Notes: generated by a model not told the origin, from the letters alone. A DNA stretch of 64,000 nt from Macrostomum hystrix (GCA_950097015.1 CATNEN010000025.1:4875001-4939000); one strand, 5' to 3'; shown: positions 11,669 to 23,190, counted from the first letter of the stretch. Program-made: numbers and translations.

Positions 11669-12475
11669 ATTCAGAGCTAGAAATCGTTTAAATAATTTTG
11701 CTTGTTACTATAGCGATGTGAAAGCAAAATAAATCAGTACAATCTTTTCTATCGTGAGATCTCGCTTATTTGAAATTTAAAAAATTAAATAACCAGCTTT
11801 CTTTTTTTCACTATAAGTACCAACAGTTGATGCAAAACACAGCTCGAAGTTATGAGATAAAATTCCCTATTAATTAATTTATTTTCTTATGCTTTTTACT
11901 TTATCTAGCAAAAAAATCTGTTTAGATACTCATCTAGCTACTGTTCACATTCAGAGTAGCAAGATGTGCAACAGTCATGCACTATTTCAAGCGTGAAGAA
12001 AAAATACGAAGCAACTCAGTAAAAAACTATCTGAAGTTAGCTAAAAGTCAAAGTTTATAAATTCTAAGCACAGCAAATTAATTGTTTAAACTCGTTTAAA
12101 TTCAGTATATAGATTCCTGATACTTGGAACAAGACAAACGCACTAGACAGACAAAAACGAAATGGGAAGAGGGTAACTAGTGATGAGCAAATGAGCATCG
12201 GCATTTTTTCTTGAACTGCGAAATATTTTGATATATGAGGGCCAGCAACTAGGGTTGAAACATCATAAACGATAAGAAACGCAAACTAATTATCCGGTTA
12301 ATTTTTTAGAAACAGTCACAACACTACAGTCGCTTAAAGTAGTCTATTTGTAATGTGTCACTCATTTGTAAAACTTTCAGTTTGTGAAATGCTTCAAAGA
12401 AAAAAGAAAAAGTATATAGAAATAAAAGATGGGCTTGCCATATTTTAATAATCCTAACAGGAGAAAATTTAATGC
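11669..12475. other. 3' flank of lin-28, no gene seen
   Basis: A/T-rich sequence downstream of the lin-28 stop codon. It may hold the 3' UTR of that gene; no clear polyadenylation signal could be assigned. Confidence 0.5.
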
Positions 12476-13481
12476 TTAAGCATGCCCCTGCTTCAACAGG
12501 GGACAGTCGGCCACCAGGTGGTCCATAGACCGGCACTGATAGCACGACTTTGGCAGCGGACCGGAGGGACAGTCGGCCGCCATGTGGTCCGAGAACTGGC
12601 CGCAATTGTAGCACCTGCCGTAAAATGGATAGATAAATAGACTCAGATAGAGTTTGAGCACGCTTCGTACATAACTTTAGCTTTTGGCGCATAGTGACTA
12701 CCTCTGTCGACGTGTTTGAATGCTCAAAACTTAAACCTTTACAATTTACTCTGTCGGGTTCAAGTTTTTCGAAACATATCGGCTGTTTTTCGAGACATAT
12801 CGGCTGTTTAACTTAGCTTGTATTTTTTTTTTAAAACACATCGGCAGCTTGGCAAATTGGTCGGCGTTCCAATTTTCAATACATATCGGCAGTTCGATTC
12901 TCTTGGTGTTCCGATTTTCGATACATATCGGCAGTTAAACTCAATTTGTGTACAATTTTTCGATACATATCGTCACACAAACCTCATGCGTCGCTTCTTT
13001 CGTCCTGCCGGCCGGCGCTGGCTACCAATGCAGTCGAGACCACCAGGTCCGCAGACTCGCGTCGCTTCCTCGCCTTTCGACGTCGATCTGGAGGAGAATT
13101 CCACCCGTTCGCCATCGCCCAGGCTTCGAAATCCTGGCATCCGAAGCACCGACTGCGAATTGGATTTGAGCATCACCTAAATTGTGACTGCCAAATGCTT
13201 TGTCGTCTAATAAATATTTAACAACCCCGTAAAATCCAACTCGGGAACGTCGCGGGACGATCTCTTACCTGGTGTACAAAGACCTCCGGGCCGCCATCGT
13301 CGGGTGTAATGAAGCCGAAGCCCTTGATGACGTTGAACCACTTGACCCGGCCGAGCCGCTTTTCGTCGCATGGATCAGCGGATGGTCCTGGGGCGCTAGA
13401 CCAGTGCAAATGCACGCCTGTGGATTTGATGCTATTTTTAGACAATTTACTTGTGGGGGAATCTCGCCGCTTTCTAACCAC
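12476..13481 (-). CDS. lin-28: LIN-28 homologue: cold-shock domain plus two CCHC zinc knuckles (5' exon missing)
   Basis: Three exons join in frame: 13269 to about 13481, 12983-13176 and 12476-12614. The cold-shock domain starts at [20 protein letters not shown], with the nucleic-acid-binding KWFN and GFGFI motifs, and continues as [18 protein letters not shown] and RVCGPGG in the second exon. A basic linker ([12 protein letters not shown]) leads to two knuckles: [15 protein letters not shown] (Cx2Cx5Hx4C) and [14 protein letters not shown] (Cx2Cx4Hx4C). This domain pair is unique to LIN-28, which binds let-7 precursors and mRNAs to control developmental timing and stem-cell state. The protein stops nine residues after the last knuckle cysteine. 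The first visible exon has no ATG and is bounded upstream by an in-frame TGA, so an upstream exon that was not identified must carry the start; the acceptor is probably CCTAAG just before 13481. Confidence 0.93.
12770..12978. repeat. Interspersed CGATACATATCGGCAGTT motifs in a lin-28 intron
   Basis: Six imperfect copies of TTTCGATACATATCGGC at irregular spacing (near 12767, 12788, 12833, 12878, 12919 and 12959) fill the intron between the second and third visible lin-28 exons. The core CGATACATATCG is a near-palindrome. The same motif occurs in CELF introns near 33220 and 33570-33610. Confidence 0.8.
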
Positions 13482-13592
13482 CCTTAGGCACGTGACTCAC
13501 ATCAGCCAATTAAATGTAAGTTTCAAATTTAAGTGCATTTTTATGCAAACAAGTAACTTCCTGTTTCTTTATCAAATTCAAATACTTTACTA

Positions 13593-13948
13593 TTAACAGT
13601 AGGCTTACCAAGCCATTTGCCGCCGGTTTTATACCAAAGGGTGGGGAAGACCTGCATTTTTTGGGAGCGCCTGAATGCTAACAGCGTTGGGTGGTGACTG
13701 ATTGGTTTACAGACTAGACGATTGTGTCCTGTGGTTGAGCTGCGCCTAATATTTAGGCTTGACCAGTGAAATTGTAGAAATTCATGGTGTCCATAGTGAC
13801 CTAGTTCCACCTTTTGTAGCCCTTGAAGGTCCTCAGTTCGTCTTGATAAAGGTAGGTGACCACCGAAGACGGAGATGATGCAGGCATATTCGGGTGAAAT
13901 GCTGATAAATTTTGAAGGCCTGGCAAGGCCGCACTGAGGCGCAGTGCT
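13593..13948 (+). mobile_element. Dispersed repeat, copy 1 (about 360 bp, ends in a hairpin)
   Basis: Shares about 360 bp of high similarity with 61944-62313, both starting TTAACAGTAGG and ending GCACTGAGGCGCAGTGCT; flanks differ. The last 17 bases form a stem (GCACTG/CAGTGC) with a 5-nt loop, and a second stem GCCTAA/TTAGGC lies inside. No reading frame is conserved. It is probably a short non-autonomous element of unknown class. It sits just upstream of the visible lin-28 exons. Confidence 0.8.
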
Positions 13949-13949
13949 C

Positions 13950-14875
13950 CTTAAAATATATTTTGAATTTTAAGTTGAAACTAGTGGAAATCGGCTGTCA
14001 ATATTTCATTGGCTAACTTTAGTCACGTGAATGCACTGGGGTCACTGACTAAGAGGGGATTCCCGAGAGTTTTTCTAAATATAGAAAAAACCCTTAAATA
14101 CCAGTAGCCAATCAAAATTTCAAGGCTGGTTCTAACCTAGGTCAAATGCCAGCTCATAGGTGTAGTCTGCTCGTTTTGATTGATCATTCATTTGATCATT
14201 CAAAATTGAAGACTCGATCTATGAGATCCCGAATCATAGAAATCCCTAATTTCCTGAAATCAACACCTCTGCTGCGTCAGAAAATAGCAAGATCTCACTT
14301 ACCGCCACCAGAAGTCATTGATCACCTAGTTGACCACTGACAAAAAGAGGTGAACTAAAATTTGAGAAGACAATAAATAAATCACTAGCTGATGCGTCCC
14401 AATGCCCATACGCTGAATGGACAATTTTTTGGAAGCGTGCCAAAACCGTGTCTATTATACCCGTCGGATCGGGTTTGAGGTAGCCCCTTGCCTATGCTTT
14501 TTTTGTTCCTTTCTGAATGGCTGCCGCGCGCTTTTACCGGTACCGGGAGGTCGTCGGGTGTTCTCGCCTATAGTTCGCTGGCCCTTTCAATTGCGAACCA
14601 AGCTGACCCAATCACGGGACTGCAGCGTCATGGGGCTCTGAAGGGCCTCCAACCGAAACCGTTTCTTGGATATTGGGTGGAGTCAGGCGACCTCCAACAA
14701 TGTTGCCAGTTTGCTGGCCCAATCAGCGGCTTGCGACAACTTCAGGCGAGTCTTCACAATGACTGTCAGTCAATCAGTCAGTATCCCGCTCACAATGAAC
14801 TCAAGCAAAATGTGTTTTAAACATTCCCACCTCATTCATAATCCTTTGTTCTTTTTACTCCTACAGTTTATTGCT
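13950..14875. other. No gene seen
   Basis: Mixed-composition sequence without a convincing exon. The missing lin-28 first exon could lie here or farther right, but no candidate was clear. Confidence 0.45.
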
Positions 14876-14879
14876 CTAT

Positions 14880-15495
14880 TCTCCCTCTCCCCCTCAGTCT
14901 TACTCTCCCCTTCAGTCTCCTTTTCTCCTCCACCACTTTAGTCTCCCTCTCCCCTTCAGTCTCCCTCTCCCCTTCAGTCTCCCTCTCCCCTTCAGTCTCC
15001 CTCTCCCCTTCAGTCTCCCTCTCCCCTTCAGTCTCCCTCTCCCCCTCAGTCTCCCTCTCCCCTTCAGTCTCCCTCTCCCCTTCAGTCTCCCTCTCCCCCT
15101 CAGTCTCCCTCTCCCCTTCAGTCTCCCTCTCCCCTTCAGTCTCCCTCTCCCCTTCAGTCTCCTTTTCTCCTCCACCACTTTAGTCTCCCTCTCCCCTTCA
15201 GTCTCCCTCTCCCCCTCAGTCTCCCTCTCCCCTTCAGTCTCCCTCTCCCCTTCAGTCTCCTTTTCTCCTCCACCACTTTAGTCTCCCTCTCCCCTTCAGT
15301 CTCCCTCTCCGCCTCAGTCTTCCTCTCCCCTTCAGTCTCCCTCTCCCCTTCAGTCTCCTTTTCTCTTCCACCACTTTAGTCTCCCTCTCCCCTTCAGTCT
15401 CCCTCTCCCCTTCAGTCTCTCTCTTTCCCTTCAGTCTCCCTCTCCCCTTCAGTCTCCCTCTCCCCCTCAGTCTCCTTCTCCCCTTCAGTCTCCCG
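14880..15495. repeat. 18-bp pyrimidine-rich minisatellite
   Basis: Copies of TCTCCCTCTCCCCTTCAG with three interruptions by the same spacer TTTTCTCCTCCACCACTTTAG (near 14922, 15160 and 15260), indicating block duplication. The 18-bp unit keeps long frames open on both strands, but this is a result of the period, not evidence of a gene. Confidence 0.95.
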
Positions 15496-16420
15496 CTTCG
15501 ATATCCCTTATTTCTAATATTAATATTTATTTACAACTTCTCTCCTATTTTCATTTTCTCATTCTCCCATCTTGATCCCATCTCACATTCGAGAACAAAT
15601 GCACACTTTGACTTTGAGCAGATGACCAGCTCAGACAGACAGTATACTCAAATGCAGTAAATGAAAATAAGTCAAGCCTTTGAATCAGCTGTTTTGGCAT
15701 GATGCCAGATCAAATATACAGCGGTAACTAAACTAGAATATAATGCGAAACAAGTTATTAGTTGCCTTGTAGCTGACTTGCTACAAATGTTGCTGTTAAA
15801 TTTAAGAGTCGGCAAAAGCTTGAGCTTGTTTATTTAGTTTTGTCGTGGGGTTACATTTAAGTCTTAACCGGGCAACTGTACCTATCGATAACAAGGGTCA
15901 TAGACAAATTAGCGGTAAGGGGGGAAAGAAAAGTACCATTTGAATCTTTAAATATAGAGTTAAGAGTCAAAAGAGTTAAAGAGTTTAACCATTAAGAGTT
16001 AAAAGAAAGAAGTGAATTTGCTGCTACAGCCTACATAAGAACTTAAATAGTTAATAATCAGAGATAATTTAATATTTTAATTGAGAAGACTAGGAAAATT
16101 CTGGAAGTGTGCCAACCAAAGTGCACCCGCAGCTTATACTGCCCCTCCACCCTCTGCTATAACCGAAAAGAGAAAAAGTGTAAAATGTGCATTAAGCATG
16201 GGATGGTTTCAAGGAATAACCTCGCCAGCACGAAGCGTGACTCACTCAGGGGTAGGCGGGGTGGGGCAGGGCAGCGGAACTACCCATAGCAAATGTTTCC
16301 CTTAGCCTCAACTACCTACAGGCTACAATCTGCGATACTCTCCGCTCTCTCTTGTTGCTGGGCCTACATTACCCCCCCGCCTGGTTTCGTGTAGTTTACT
16401 AAATAGTTCATTACTGGCTT
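15496..16420. other. No gene seen
   Basis: A/T-rich; a short run of imperfect AGAGTTAAA repeats lies near 15955-16005. A short cysteine-rich frame near 16107-16200 lacks an ATG and was not accepted as a gene. Confidence 0.5.
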
Positions 16421-16425
16421 ACTAC

Positions 16426-16850
16426 TCCGTGTGTGTGTCTGTGTGTGTGTGTGAGTGTGTCTGTGAGTGTGTGTCTGTGAGTGTGAGTGTGTGTCTGTGA
16501 GTGTGTGTCTGTGAGTGTGAGTGTGTGTGTGTGAGTGTGTGTGTGTGTGTCTGAGTGTGTGAGTGTGTGAGTGTGTAAGTGTGTGAGTGTGTGAGTGTGT
16601 GCGAGTGTGTGTGTGTGTGAGTGTGTGTGTGTGAGTGTGTGAGTGTGTGTCTGTGAGTGTGTGAGTGTGTGTGTCTGAGTGTGTGAGTGTGTGAGTGTGT
16701 GCGAGTGTGTGTGTGTGAGTGTGAGTGTGAGTGTCTGTGTGAGTGTGTGTGAGTGTGTGTGTGTGAGTGTCTGTGTGAGTGTGTGTGAGTGATTGTGTGT
16801 GAGTGTGTGTGTGAATGTGTGTGTGAGTGTGAGTGTGTGAGTGTGTATTC
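16426..16850. repeat. (GTGTGA)n / GT-rich simple repeat
   Basis: About 425 bp built from GTGTGA, GTGTGT and GTGTCT steps. Open frames on the minus strand are low-complexity His/Thr/Leu runs. Confidence 0.97.
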
Positions 16851-18205
16851 TTATAGCAGGAGATTTGGGATCAGAGAATGCAAGAATAGATGCGCCAATT
16901 GAAAAAAAGTGTGTATTTTCCTCTCTACTTCTCTGCGTGCGTGGGCGGAGAAGAAACTTAGAATTTATTTCCTCATTTCTTGGCTCGATTACTCTCACTC
17001 TCCCTTTCTGTCTGTTGTTTCTGCTTTCATTCAGTTCTTTTTGGCATTGAGCCAACTTATGAATAAAATGTTTGTACATCGAAGATAGATATCTTAAATA
17101 GAAAGTACTTTTCAGTTGTACTTAATCCCTGCAATTACTTATTTACACATTTGCAGTTATAACTTAGATTTGATTCGTAGTATGGGGACTTTGAACGAAT
17201 GGGATTGAAATGGGTTTGATGAAAGGTATTTAGAGAGAATTGAATTGAAATAGGGTTGATTAAGCGGACTTTGAGTGCATGGGATTAATATAGGTTGATT
17301 AGGGGGATTTCGAGATAATGCGGCTGAAATGGAGTTGATAAAGGGGTTTTAAACGAAATATTATCGGACTGAAAAAAAAGAGAAATTTTTAAGAAATCAG
17401 AATTGAGATCCGATTTGTTTTATGGTTTTGAAATCTGGCATTTTCGGAAGCCTAACATCATTTTGGCCCTTAAACACTTAAATAATGTTTACGTTAGGTG
17501 AAGATATTTTTTTTGCTAAACTGCCTGATTGCAAATGAAATTCTTTGGGGCTTGTAACAATTTAATGTTTGTGTTTCCGGCTTGTGTTGTATTGTTTTTA
17601 AAGTCACACATAAATTAAACTATTCTATCGAGTTCTTGCGTCATGCTACTATGAGTAGGCAAAAAGCATGAGAGTGAAGTAGATTTTTTAGTATTATCAA
17701 TATATTATTTATTGTAAAATTGTTTTGAAAAGTTAAAAGCCATGAGAATGGTTAATATGCTGATTATATGGCATTAATTTGAAATTTCCAGGTATAATGC
17801 TTTTATTTATTTAATAAAGAATCCACACTTTGTCTTTGCAAATAGATTTTTTAAGAAAAGTAGACTTTTGATGTAGCTGCGTATATTGGTATACATTAGG
17901 CCCCAGTGAAATGTAAAGAATTTTCTGTATGCCTTAATCTAATGAGTAAGGAAAATAACGGTGTGCTGGAAACAGCAGACCACCGACAGTCTAGTGACTG
18001 CCGGGAAAATAGTTTTTGTGAGGGTAGAGGTCGCCCCAGGGTGTCGGCCTACTTCAGCCGATTGCCCGACGGTGTCAGCGATCTTCCCTGATTGGCAATG
18101 GGCGAAAAGAGATGCTTAAGGGACGAAGTCACGTTGCAAATATGCATGATAACAGATGTTTCTCCTAAATTTTCTGGAGCAGAGAAGAATAACATTATTC
18201 TTATT
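16851..18205. other. No gene; weak diverged repeat at 17175-17345
   Basis: A/T-rich sequence. Between 17175 and 17345 a phrase like GGGATTGAAATGGGTTTGAT followed by a GGACTTTGA-like phrase recurs about every 55-60 bp, three times, strongly diverged. Confidence 0.5.
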
Positions 18206-18207
18206 AA

Positions 18208-18385
18208 TAGTTCAGGAGGGCTGCGGGCAATGGCACATCATTTTGTGACACCAGACCCGCAGCCAGCGTGTAGTCATTTCTGCCAATTTCGCTGACACGC
18301 ACACAGGTACATCGTCAGGCAGTGTACACTTCACTGTGCCTTGAAGTTGGCCCTCAAGGGCGTAAATGATACCACTGACCCCACT
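18208..18385 (-). mobile_element. SINE family B, truncated copy
   Basis: Plus-strand GGAGGGCTGCGGGCAATGGCAC and the body up to GGCCCTCAAGGGCGTAAATG are present in reverse orientation. The tRNA-like head is reduced to CCACTGACCCCAC, which is then amplified in the adjoining minisatellite. Confidence 0.85.
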
Positions 18386-18462
18386 AAATGACACCACTGA
18401 CCCCACTAAATGACACCACTGACCCCACTAAATGACACCACTGACCCCACTAAATGACACCA
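18369..18462. repeat. 22-bp tandem repeat grown from the end of a SINE
   Basis: Four to five copies of CCACTGACCCCACTAAATGACA follow the SINE without a gap. CCACTGACCCCAC is the outer end of the family B head in reverse (compare 6427-6438), and TAAATGAYA matches the junction at 18364-18370. Confidence 0.85.
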
Positions 18463-18469
18463 CCGAAGA

Positions 18470-19470
18470 CTGACAGTAAACGATACTGTTCTTTATTCAA
18501 TAGCTTAAATGAAGAGTCGAGGTCCAGATAATGAGTCCTTGAACCTTGCTTCCAATTGGTCTTCTTTTGGCCTTGCTGGTGTGATTTGATTGCCAATTAA
18601 ACTACTACTCTTGAAAAAATCTAATATAGTAATATATATAGAACATTCTGCATTCTTCATGCTATTTCATGGAAAGTAAAGAAAATGAAAGTTAAAGAAG
18701 TCAAATTAAAAATTAAAAATAGAAAATTCCATAATTTTGGTGCGCATATATTGCTAACTACTCTCGTAAATTAACATACGAAGCTAATGGTCAAACCTTT
18801 GTGGCCTAAAATTTCCTGTGGAAAGAGAGAACGGAACAACTATTGGTTAATTAAATTTAAATGTGAGCATATACAGTGAGTGCATTACCAGTAAGCCAAT
18901 GTGGATTATTATTTGGTGCTGTCGGCAGAATGGTGGAGCTGTGAAGGTTACATAAAGATATTGTGAATGCTCAATTTGATTTTTCAGTCGTAGCCAAATA
19001 AAAATCGAGCTTACTTTTTAGCTATCACTTAAAGTGCGCAGATACAATATGCAGAGAAATAAGTAGCTTTAAAAAGAAAAAAAAGTTTTTCTATTGGCTA
19101 AATCTAGTCAAACTAAGAAGCCAGTTTCAAACTAGCGAAACACATTGCTGATCGTTGCCATGGCTTGTTTAGAAGGCGAGAAAATTGGATCATTGAGACA
19201 GAGAGGACAATAGAAAGACAAAACGATTCAGTTAAAACATCGCGGCGCAGCAGGCAAGGTACGGGGCAAAGCAACACCAACTTGGCGTTGGGTTGAAAAA
19301 CAAGGGGAATGAAGTCTGCTAGGCGAAAATGCGCCTCAGTACATAGAAGGTCACTGAGGGACTCGTGTATTCCGTGGTCCGCGAATTCCACTGAAATCTA
19401 CACACGAAGCCAAGAGTCCGAATGTAAAGTTGAAATAGGCCAGCAGTGTGGGATTGTCAATCGGCAATGA
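18470..19470. other. 3' flank of the GAS2-like gene, no other gene seen
   Basis: A/T-rich sequence after the GAS2-like stop codon; no repeat family or exon was recognised. Confidence 0.5.
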
Positions 19471-19473
19471 CCG

Positions 19474-22225
19474 TCAGTCCAGAGAACCGGTGCTCGCATG
19501 CAGAGCCTGCTGTCCGAGAAGTTCGCGCTGCCGCTTCGACGCCAGCAGCTGCGGCGGACGCGGCGCCGTCGGATTCACTGGCACAGGAATGCGAGACAGT
19601 CCGCTGTAGCTCGCTGCCGTTGTCGGCTGCAATGATGCTCGTCTTCCACCGCCGCGGCCGGCGCTAGGACCCGGCGACTGTGCCTTCGTCACCGTCTTCG
19701 AAGGGAGCATCGAGGACGAAGTCGGCATTTGTGATGGCGTCGGCTGCGTCCGGCGAAGCTCCCGTATGTCGGCAAATCCCTGTCGTTCAACACCGCCTCG
19801 CGATGTTGCTGTTGTCAGCTTTCGCTGACGATCTGGTTGTGCCGCAGCCGCAGCCGCAGTTGCCGCAGCCAGCTCCGTCATCGAGAGGGTCGGCGCGCTC
19901 ATCTTGCGCCGCTGTTGCCGGGCAACTCCGCGGCCGTCGGGTCGATCGGTTGCAACAGTTGCAGCAGCAGCTGAGGCGTCATCGCAGGTGGCTGTCACAC
20001 CACCTTCTGCTGGCAACTGCATTAGCAGGCGTCTACGACGCTCGCGTTCTTCCCGATGACCGACAGGAACTCCGGAGCGAAGGCAACCCGAACCGGCTGC
20101 CGAGGATTCTGACGAGGTGGCAGCATCCCGACGACAGGGGTCGTGCTTGAGGAGCAGATGCTCCAGCGAGTCCCAGCCACCGCCAACGCGCACCATCACG
20201 TGGTTGCGAAGCACCTGTGTTCGTGGAGTATCAGTATATAAATTATATTTTTTCTATCTCTAGTCCCCTCAGTACACCGCTAATGTCATACCCGAACAAA
20301 GATCAGCATCTGCGAGTCGCCGAACAGATACTTGCCCTCGTCCAGCCGCTTCATTGGGAAGGTCTCTTCGCAGCCACATTCGCTGACTAGTTCGCGAACC
20401 TGACGAAACAGGGTGGCTGTTTGTGAGATTCTTTGCGAGATATCGCTTGCATAGTCACTAAAATAAATCCCTAAAGCACTTGAGGGGTTGAAAGACCTGC
20501 CAGAAGCTGCAGATCTGTAGTCAAGGAAAGGATGTGTGTTGACGGTACTAGAATAACACTTTCCTGACTGTGGTATAATGCCGCACCAATATTAGGATTA
20601 TATTATTATCATTTAACTCTTGTTTCATACGCCCAACTGTCGACATTTAGCTTCCAAACTGATCGTGAGAGTTATAAAATTCTACCCCACTAGAGCTCAT
20701 GAATATGCACAATTTAACATTTCGGACAGTTAAACTGTGGCATTATAGAAACCATTAAGTTTAATCTCTGAATAGCCCAACTCTATGATTCCGGAAGTGC
20801 AAATTCAAAACCGATCGCTTGTTGATCACGTGACTCCAAAATTTTAAGGCCCTAATTACCGATACAGAATTAACTCATATGAAAATTTTATGAGGACTAA
20901 TTTGGAACTTTAAAAAGTTTGATTTCGTGAAACTTTCGTGAAACAAACTAGTTGACCCTTCACAGTTTTTTCTCTACCAGTATTGCCATCTATAACATAA
21001 ATAATGTATTTCAAGGTTTTGTCCACTTATGGACGAAATAGAGGTTTCACTAGTCGTCAACACGCTGACGACCGAGGTGCTGACCGTGCCGGACGACATT
21101 TCAGCGGACATGACGCGGCTCAGCGCCGACGAGCAGGTGACCTCCCTCGGTGGTCTGGTGCCCAACATGGAAGACGACCTCACTGGCGACGAAGAGGATC
21201 GGTCGGTAGGCGCCTTCCTCCAGTCCAAAGTCGAGACCGTCTTGCTGTGGACACTGCTACACAAGAGGGCCAGCATGCCCATCCATCATGGTGCGGCGGC
21301 TTCAACTAGCGGGCCAAGTTATATTTTTTAATTCTAATCCAGCATGTATTTTATAGCGCATCATTTCATCCTTGCTTAATGCTCAGCATGCCATCTCCCC
21401 AATTACCAGCTCATCGAGAGATCGCAGATCGCACTGCCATCGCAAGTGCCTTCGCTTTTGCGGCTCCACAGCCACCGTCGTCGTCTCCGCTGACAGCCCA
21501 TCATCCGCTGGCGACGAGCTCGAAGGCGCCTCGTCTATCGCCGACTCGGGCGAGCGCGGCTCCTCCGCCTGCTCCGGCACCGACTGCAGCGACTCCGGTG
21601 AGGCCAGGCCGGAGTCCGAGCAGCAGCTTTCGCCCTTCAGAAGCTCGGCGTCGATCTCCTGTTCGTAGTGAACCAATTCCGGCACCTCCAGGCCGAATCG
21701 GGCCCCGGCACGAGCCAGCTCGAGCAGGCAGAGGACAACGCTGCGTGGATTTTTGCGACCTACCAGGTCCTCAGTTTCGAACAGGATGCAGTTGTGCAGG
21801 CCGAGCGCGCGGCACCAGGCGATGAAGCAGGCGATGCTGTCCCTGGCCATAAAGCTGCCTGGCGGTGCGCGAGGTCTCACGGGCGGAGCGGCGCGTGGCA
21901 GTCGCAGTGGCGGCGCGCCAGACCGCAGCGGTCGCAGCAGTGTCGCCGATGAGTTCGACCCCGAGGCAGCTTTGAGATGCTCGGCGGCTGCCGACTGGAC
22001 AACCGCGGCATGCCGGCAGAGCAGTGCTCCGGAGTCCAGGCCGGCCAGGAAGCCCTCCTGGTCGCCAGGCAGGTCGCAGTCGTGAAGATAGGCGAGCCAA
22101 TCGGCCAGGTCGGCGATCATCGCCTGCAGGAAGGCTTCGCCACTGGTGAAGCCGCGAACGCTCGACTGCTGCGGCGGCTGCGGCTGCTGAGCCTGATGAG
22201 CTACCTCTGTTGAGTTGGCGGTCAT
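19474..22225 (-). CDS. GAS2-like protein: calponin-homology plus GAR domains
   Basis: Three exons join in frame: 21407-22225, 20292-20399 and 19474-20214, giving 555 residues. Residues about 30-190 are a CH domain ([15 protein letters not shown] and [19 protein letters not shown] with [20 protein letters not shown], close to the GAS2 form), split by a Pro/Arg/Ser-rich insert. After an acidic Ser-rich linker comes the microtubule-binding GAR domain ([19 protein letters not shown], then [20 protein letters not shown] and [20 protein letters not shown]), spread over all three exons. The basic tail holds LSRIPVPV, a match to the SxIP motif by which GAS2L proteins bind EB1 at microtubule plus ends. 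The predicted role is actin-microtubule cross-linking. The start (ATGACC at 22225) was chosen because a strong acceptor (CATCCCACCTAG) lies 13 nt upstream. A candidate plus-strand gene lies in the first intron. Confidence 0.93.
21029..21331 (+). CDS. Candidate small protein nested in a GAS2-like intron, function unknown
   Basis: An ATG at 21029 opens a 100-codon frame ending at TAA 21329-21331. For about 87 codons third positions are mostly G or C, as in the proven exons here and unlike the A/T-rich intron around it. The product is acidic ([20 protein letters not shown]) and then [21 protein letters not shown] strong 3' splice acceptor (TTTTTTCTCTACCAG) ends at 20980, 48 nt before the ATG. 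After codon 87 the codon bias fades, and ATG/GTGCGG near 21289 could be a donor leading to exons farther right, within or beyond the GAS2-like gene. The strand is opposite to the host gene. I do not recognise the family. Confidence 0.45.
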   Translation: MDEIEVSLVVNTLTTEVLTVPDDISADMTRLSADEQVTSLGGLVPNMEDDLTGDEEDRSVGAFLQSKVETVLLWTLLHKRASMPIHHGAAASTSGPSYIF

Positions 22226-22396
22226 GGCTGCCTCTTCTAGGTGGGATGCAGAGCCCTTAAAATTGAAGCAGTTTATCATTTTGTCTTTTTTGTTTTCTTT
22301 AACACTGCAAATGTCATTTAAAGATTTGAAGTGCACAAGTAGGGCACTCTATTGCAGTAGTCAGCATTTTCCGACCCGCAAACAAGACATATGTTA

Positions 22397-23190
22397 TCAG
22401 TCTCGTGTCTTTTCTTCTTCGTGTTATCTATATCGTGTCTCATCTCTCCCCATTTATCTCTCTCGTGTCTCATCTCTCCCCATTTTATCTCTCTCGTGTC
22501 TCATCTCTCCCCATTTTATCTCTCTCGTGTCTCATCTCTCCCCCATTTTATCTCTCTGGTGTCTCATCTCTCCCCCATTTTATCTCTCTGGTGTCTCATC
22601 TCTCCCACATTTTATCTCTCTGGTGTCTCATCTCTCCCACATTTATCTCTCTCGTGCCTCAACTCTCCTCCCATTTATCTCTCTCGTGCTTCAACTCTCC
22701 TCCCATTTATCTCTCTCGTGTCTTAACTCTCCACCCATTTATCTCTCTCGTGTCTCAACTCTCCTCCCATTTATCTCTCTCGTGTCTCAGCTCTCCCACA
22801 TTTTTCTCTCTCGTATCTCATCTCTCCACCCATTTATCTCTCTCGTGTCTCAACTCTCCTCCCATTTATCTCTCTCGTGTCTCATCTCTCCCACATTTTT
22901 CTCTCTCGTATCTCATCTCTCCACCCATTTATCTCTCTCGTGTCTCAACTCTCCTCCCATTTATCTCTCTCGTGTCTCATCTCTCCCACATTTTTCTCTC
23001 TCGTGTCTCAACTCTCCTCCCATTTATCTCTCTCGTGTCTCAACTCTACTCCCATTTATCTCTCTCGTGTCTCAACTCTCCACCCATTTATCTCTCTCGT
23101 GTCTCAACTCTCCCACATTTTTCTCTCTCGTGTCTCAACTCTCCCCCCCTTTATCTCTCTCGTGTCTCATCTCTCCTGACTATTATCTCT
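22397..23190. repeat. 30/31-bp pyrimidine-rich minisatellite
   Basis: About 26 units such as CTCTCGTGTCTCATCTCTCC followed by CCATTTATCT. The core GTGTCTCATCTCTCC is shared with the arrays at 36.0, 53.2, 54.5 and 55.8 kb. Confidence 0.95.

Noticed and set aside
13541-13810. Minus-strand frame as the missing first lin-28 exon
   Set aside because: It lies in the dispersed repeat that also occurs at 61.9 kb, and the frame is not kept in the second copy.
16107-16289. Short cysteine-rich frame resembling a small disulfide-rich peptide
   Set aside because: It begins with GTG rather than ATG, has no signal peptide, and the second half is not protein-like.
19680-20150. Plus-strand 156-codon frame opposite the GAS2-like last exon
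   Set aside because: It is a shadow of the G/C-rich minus-strand exon, whose GAR-domain start is clear.
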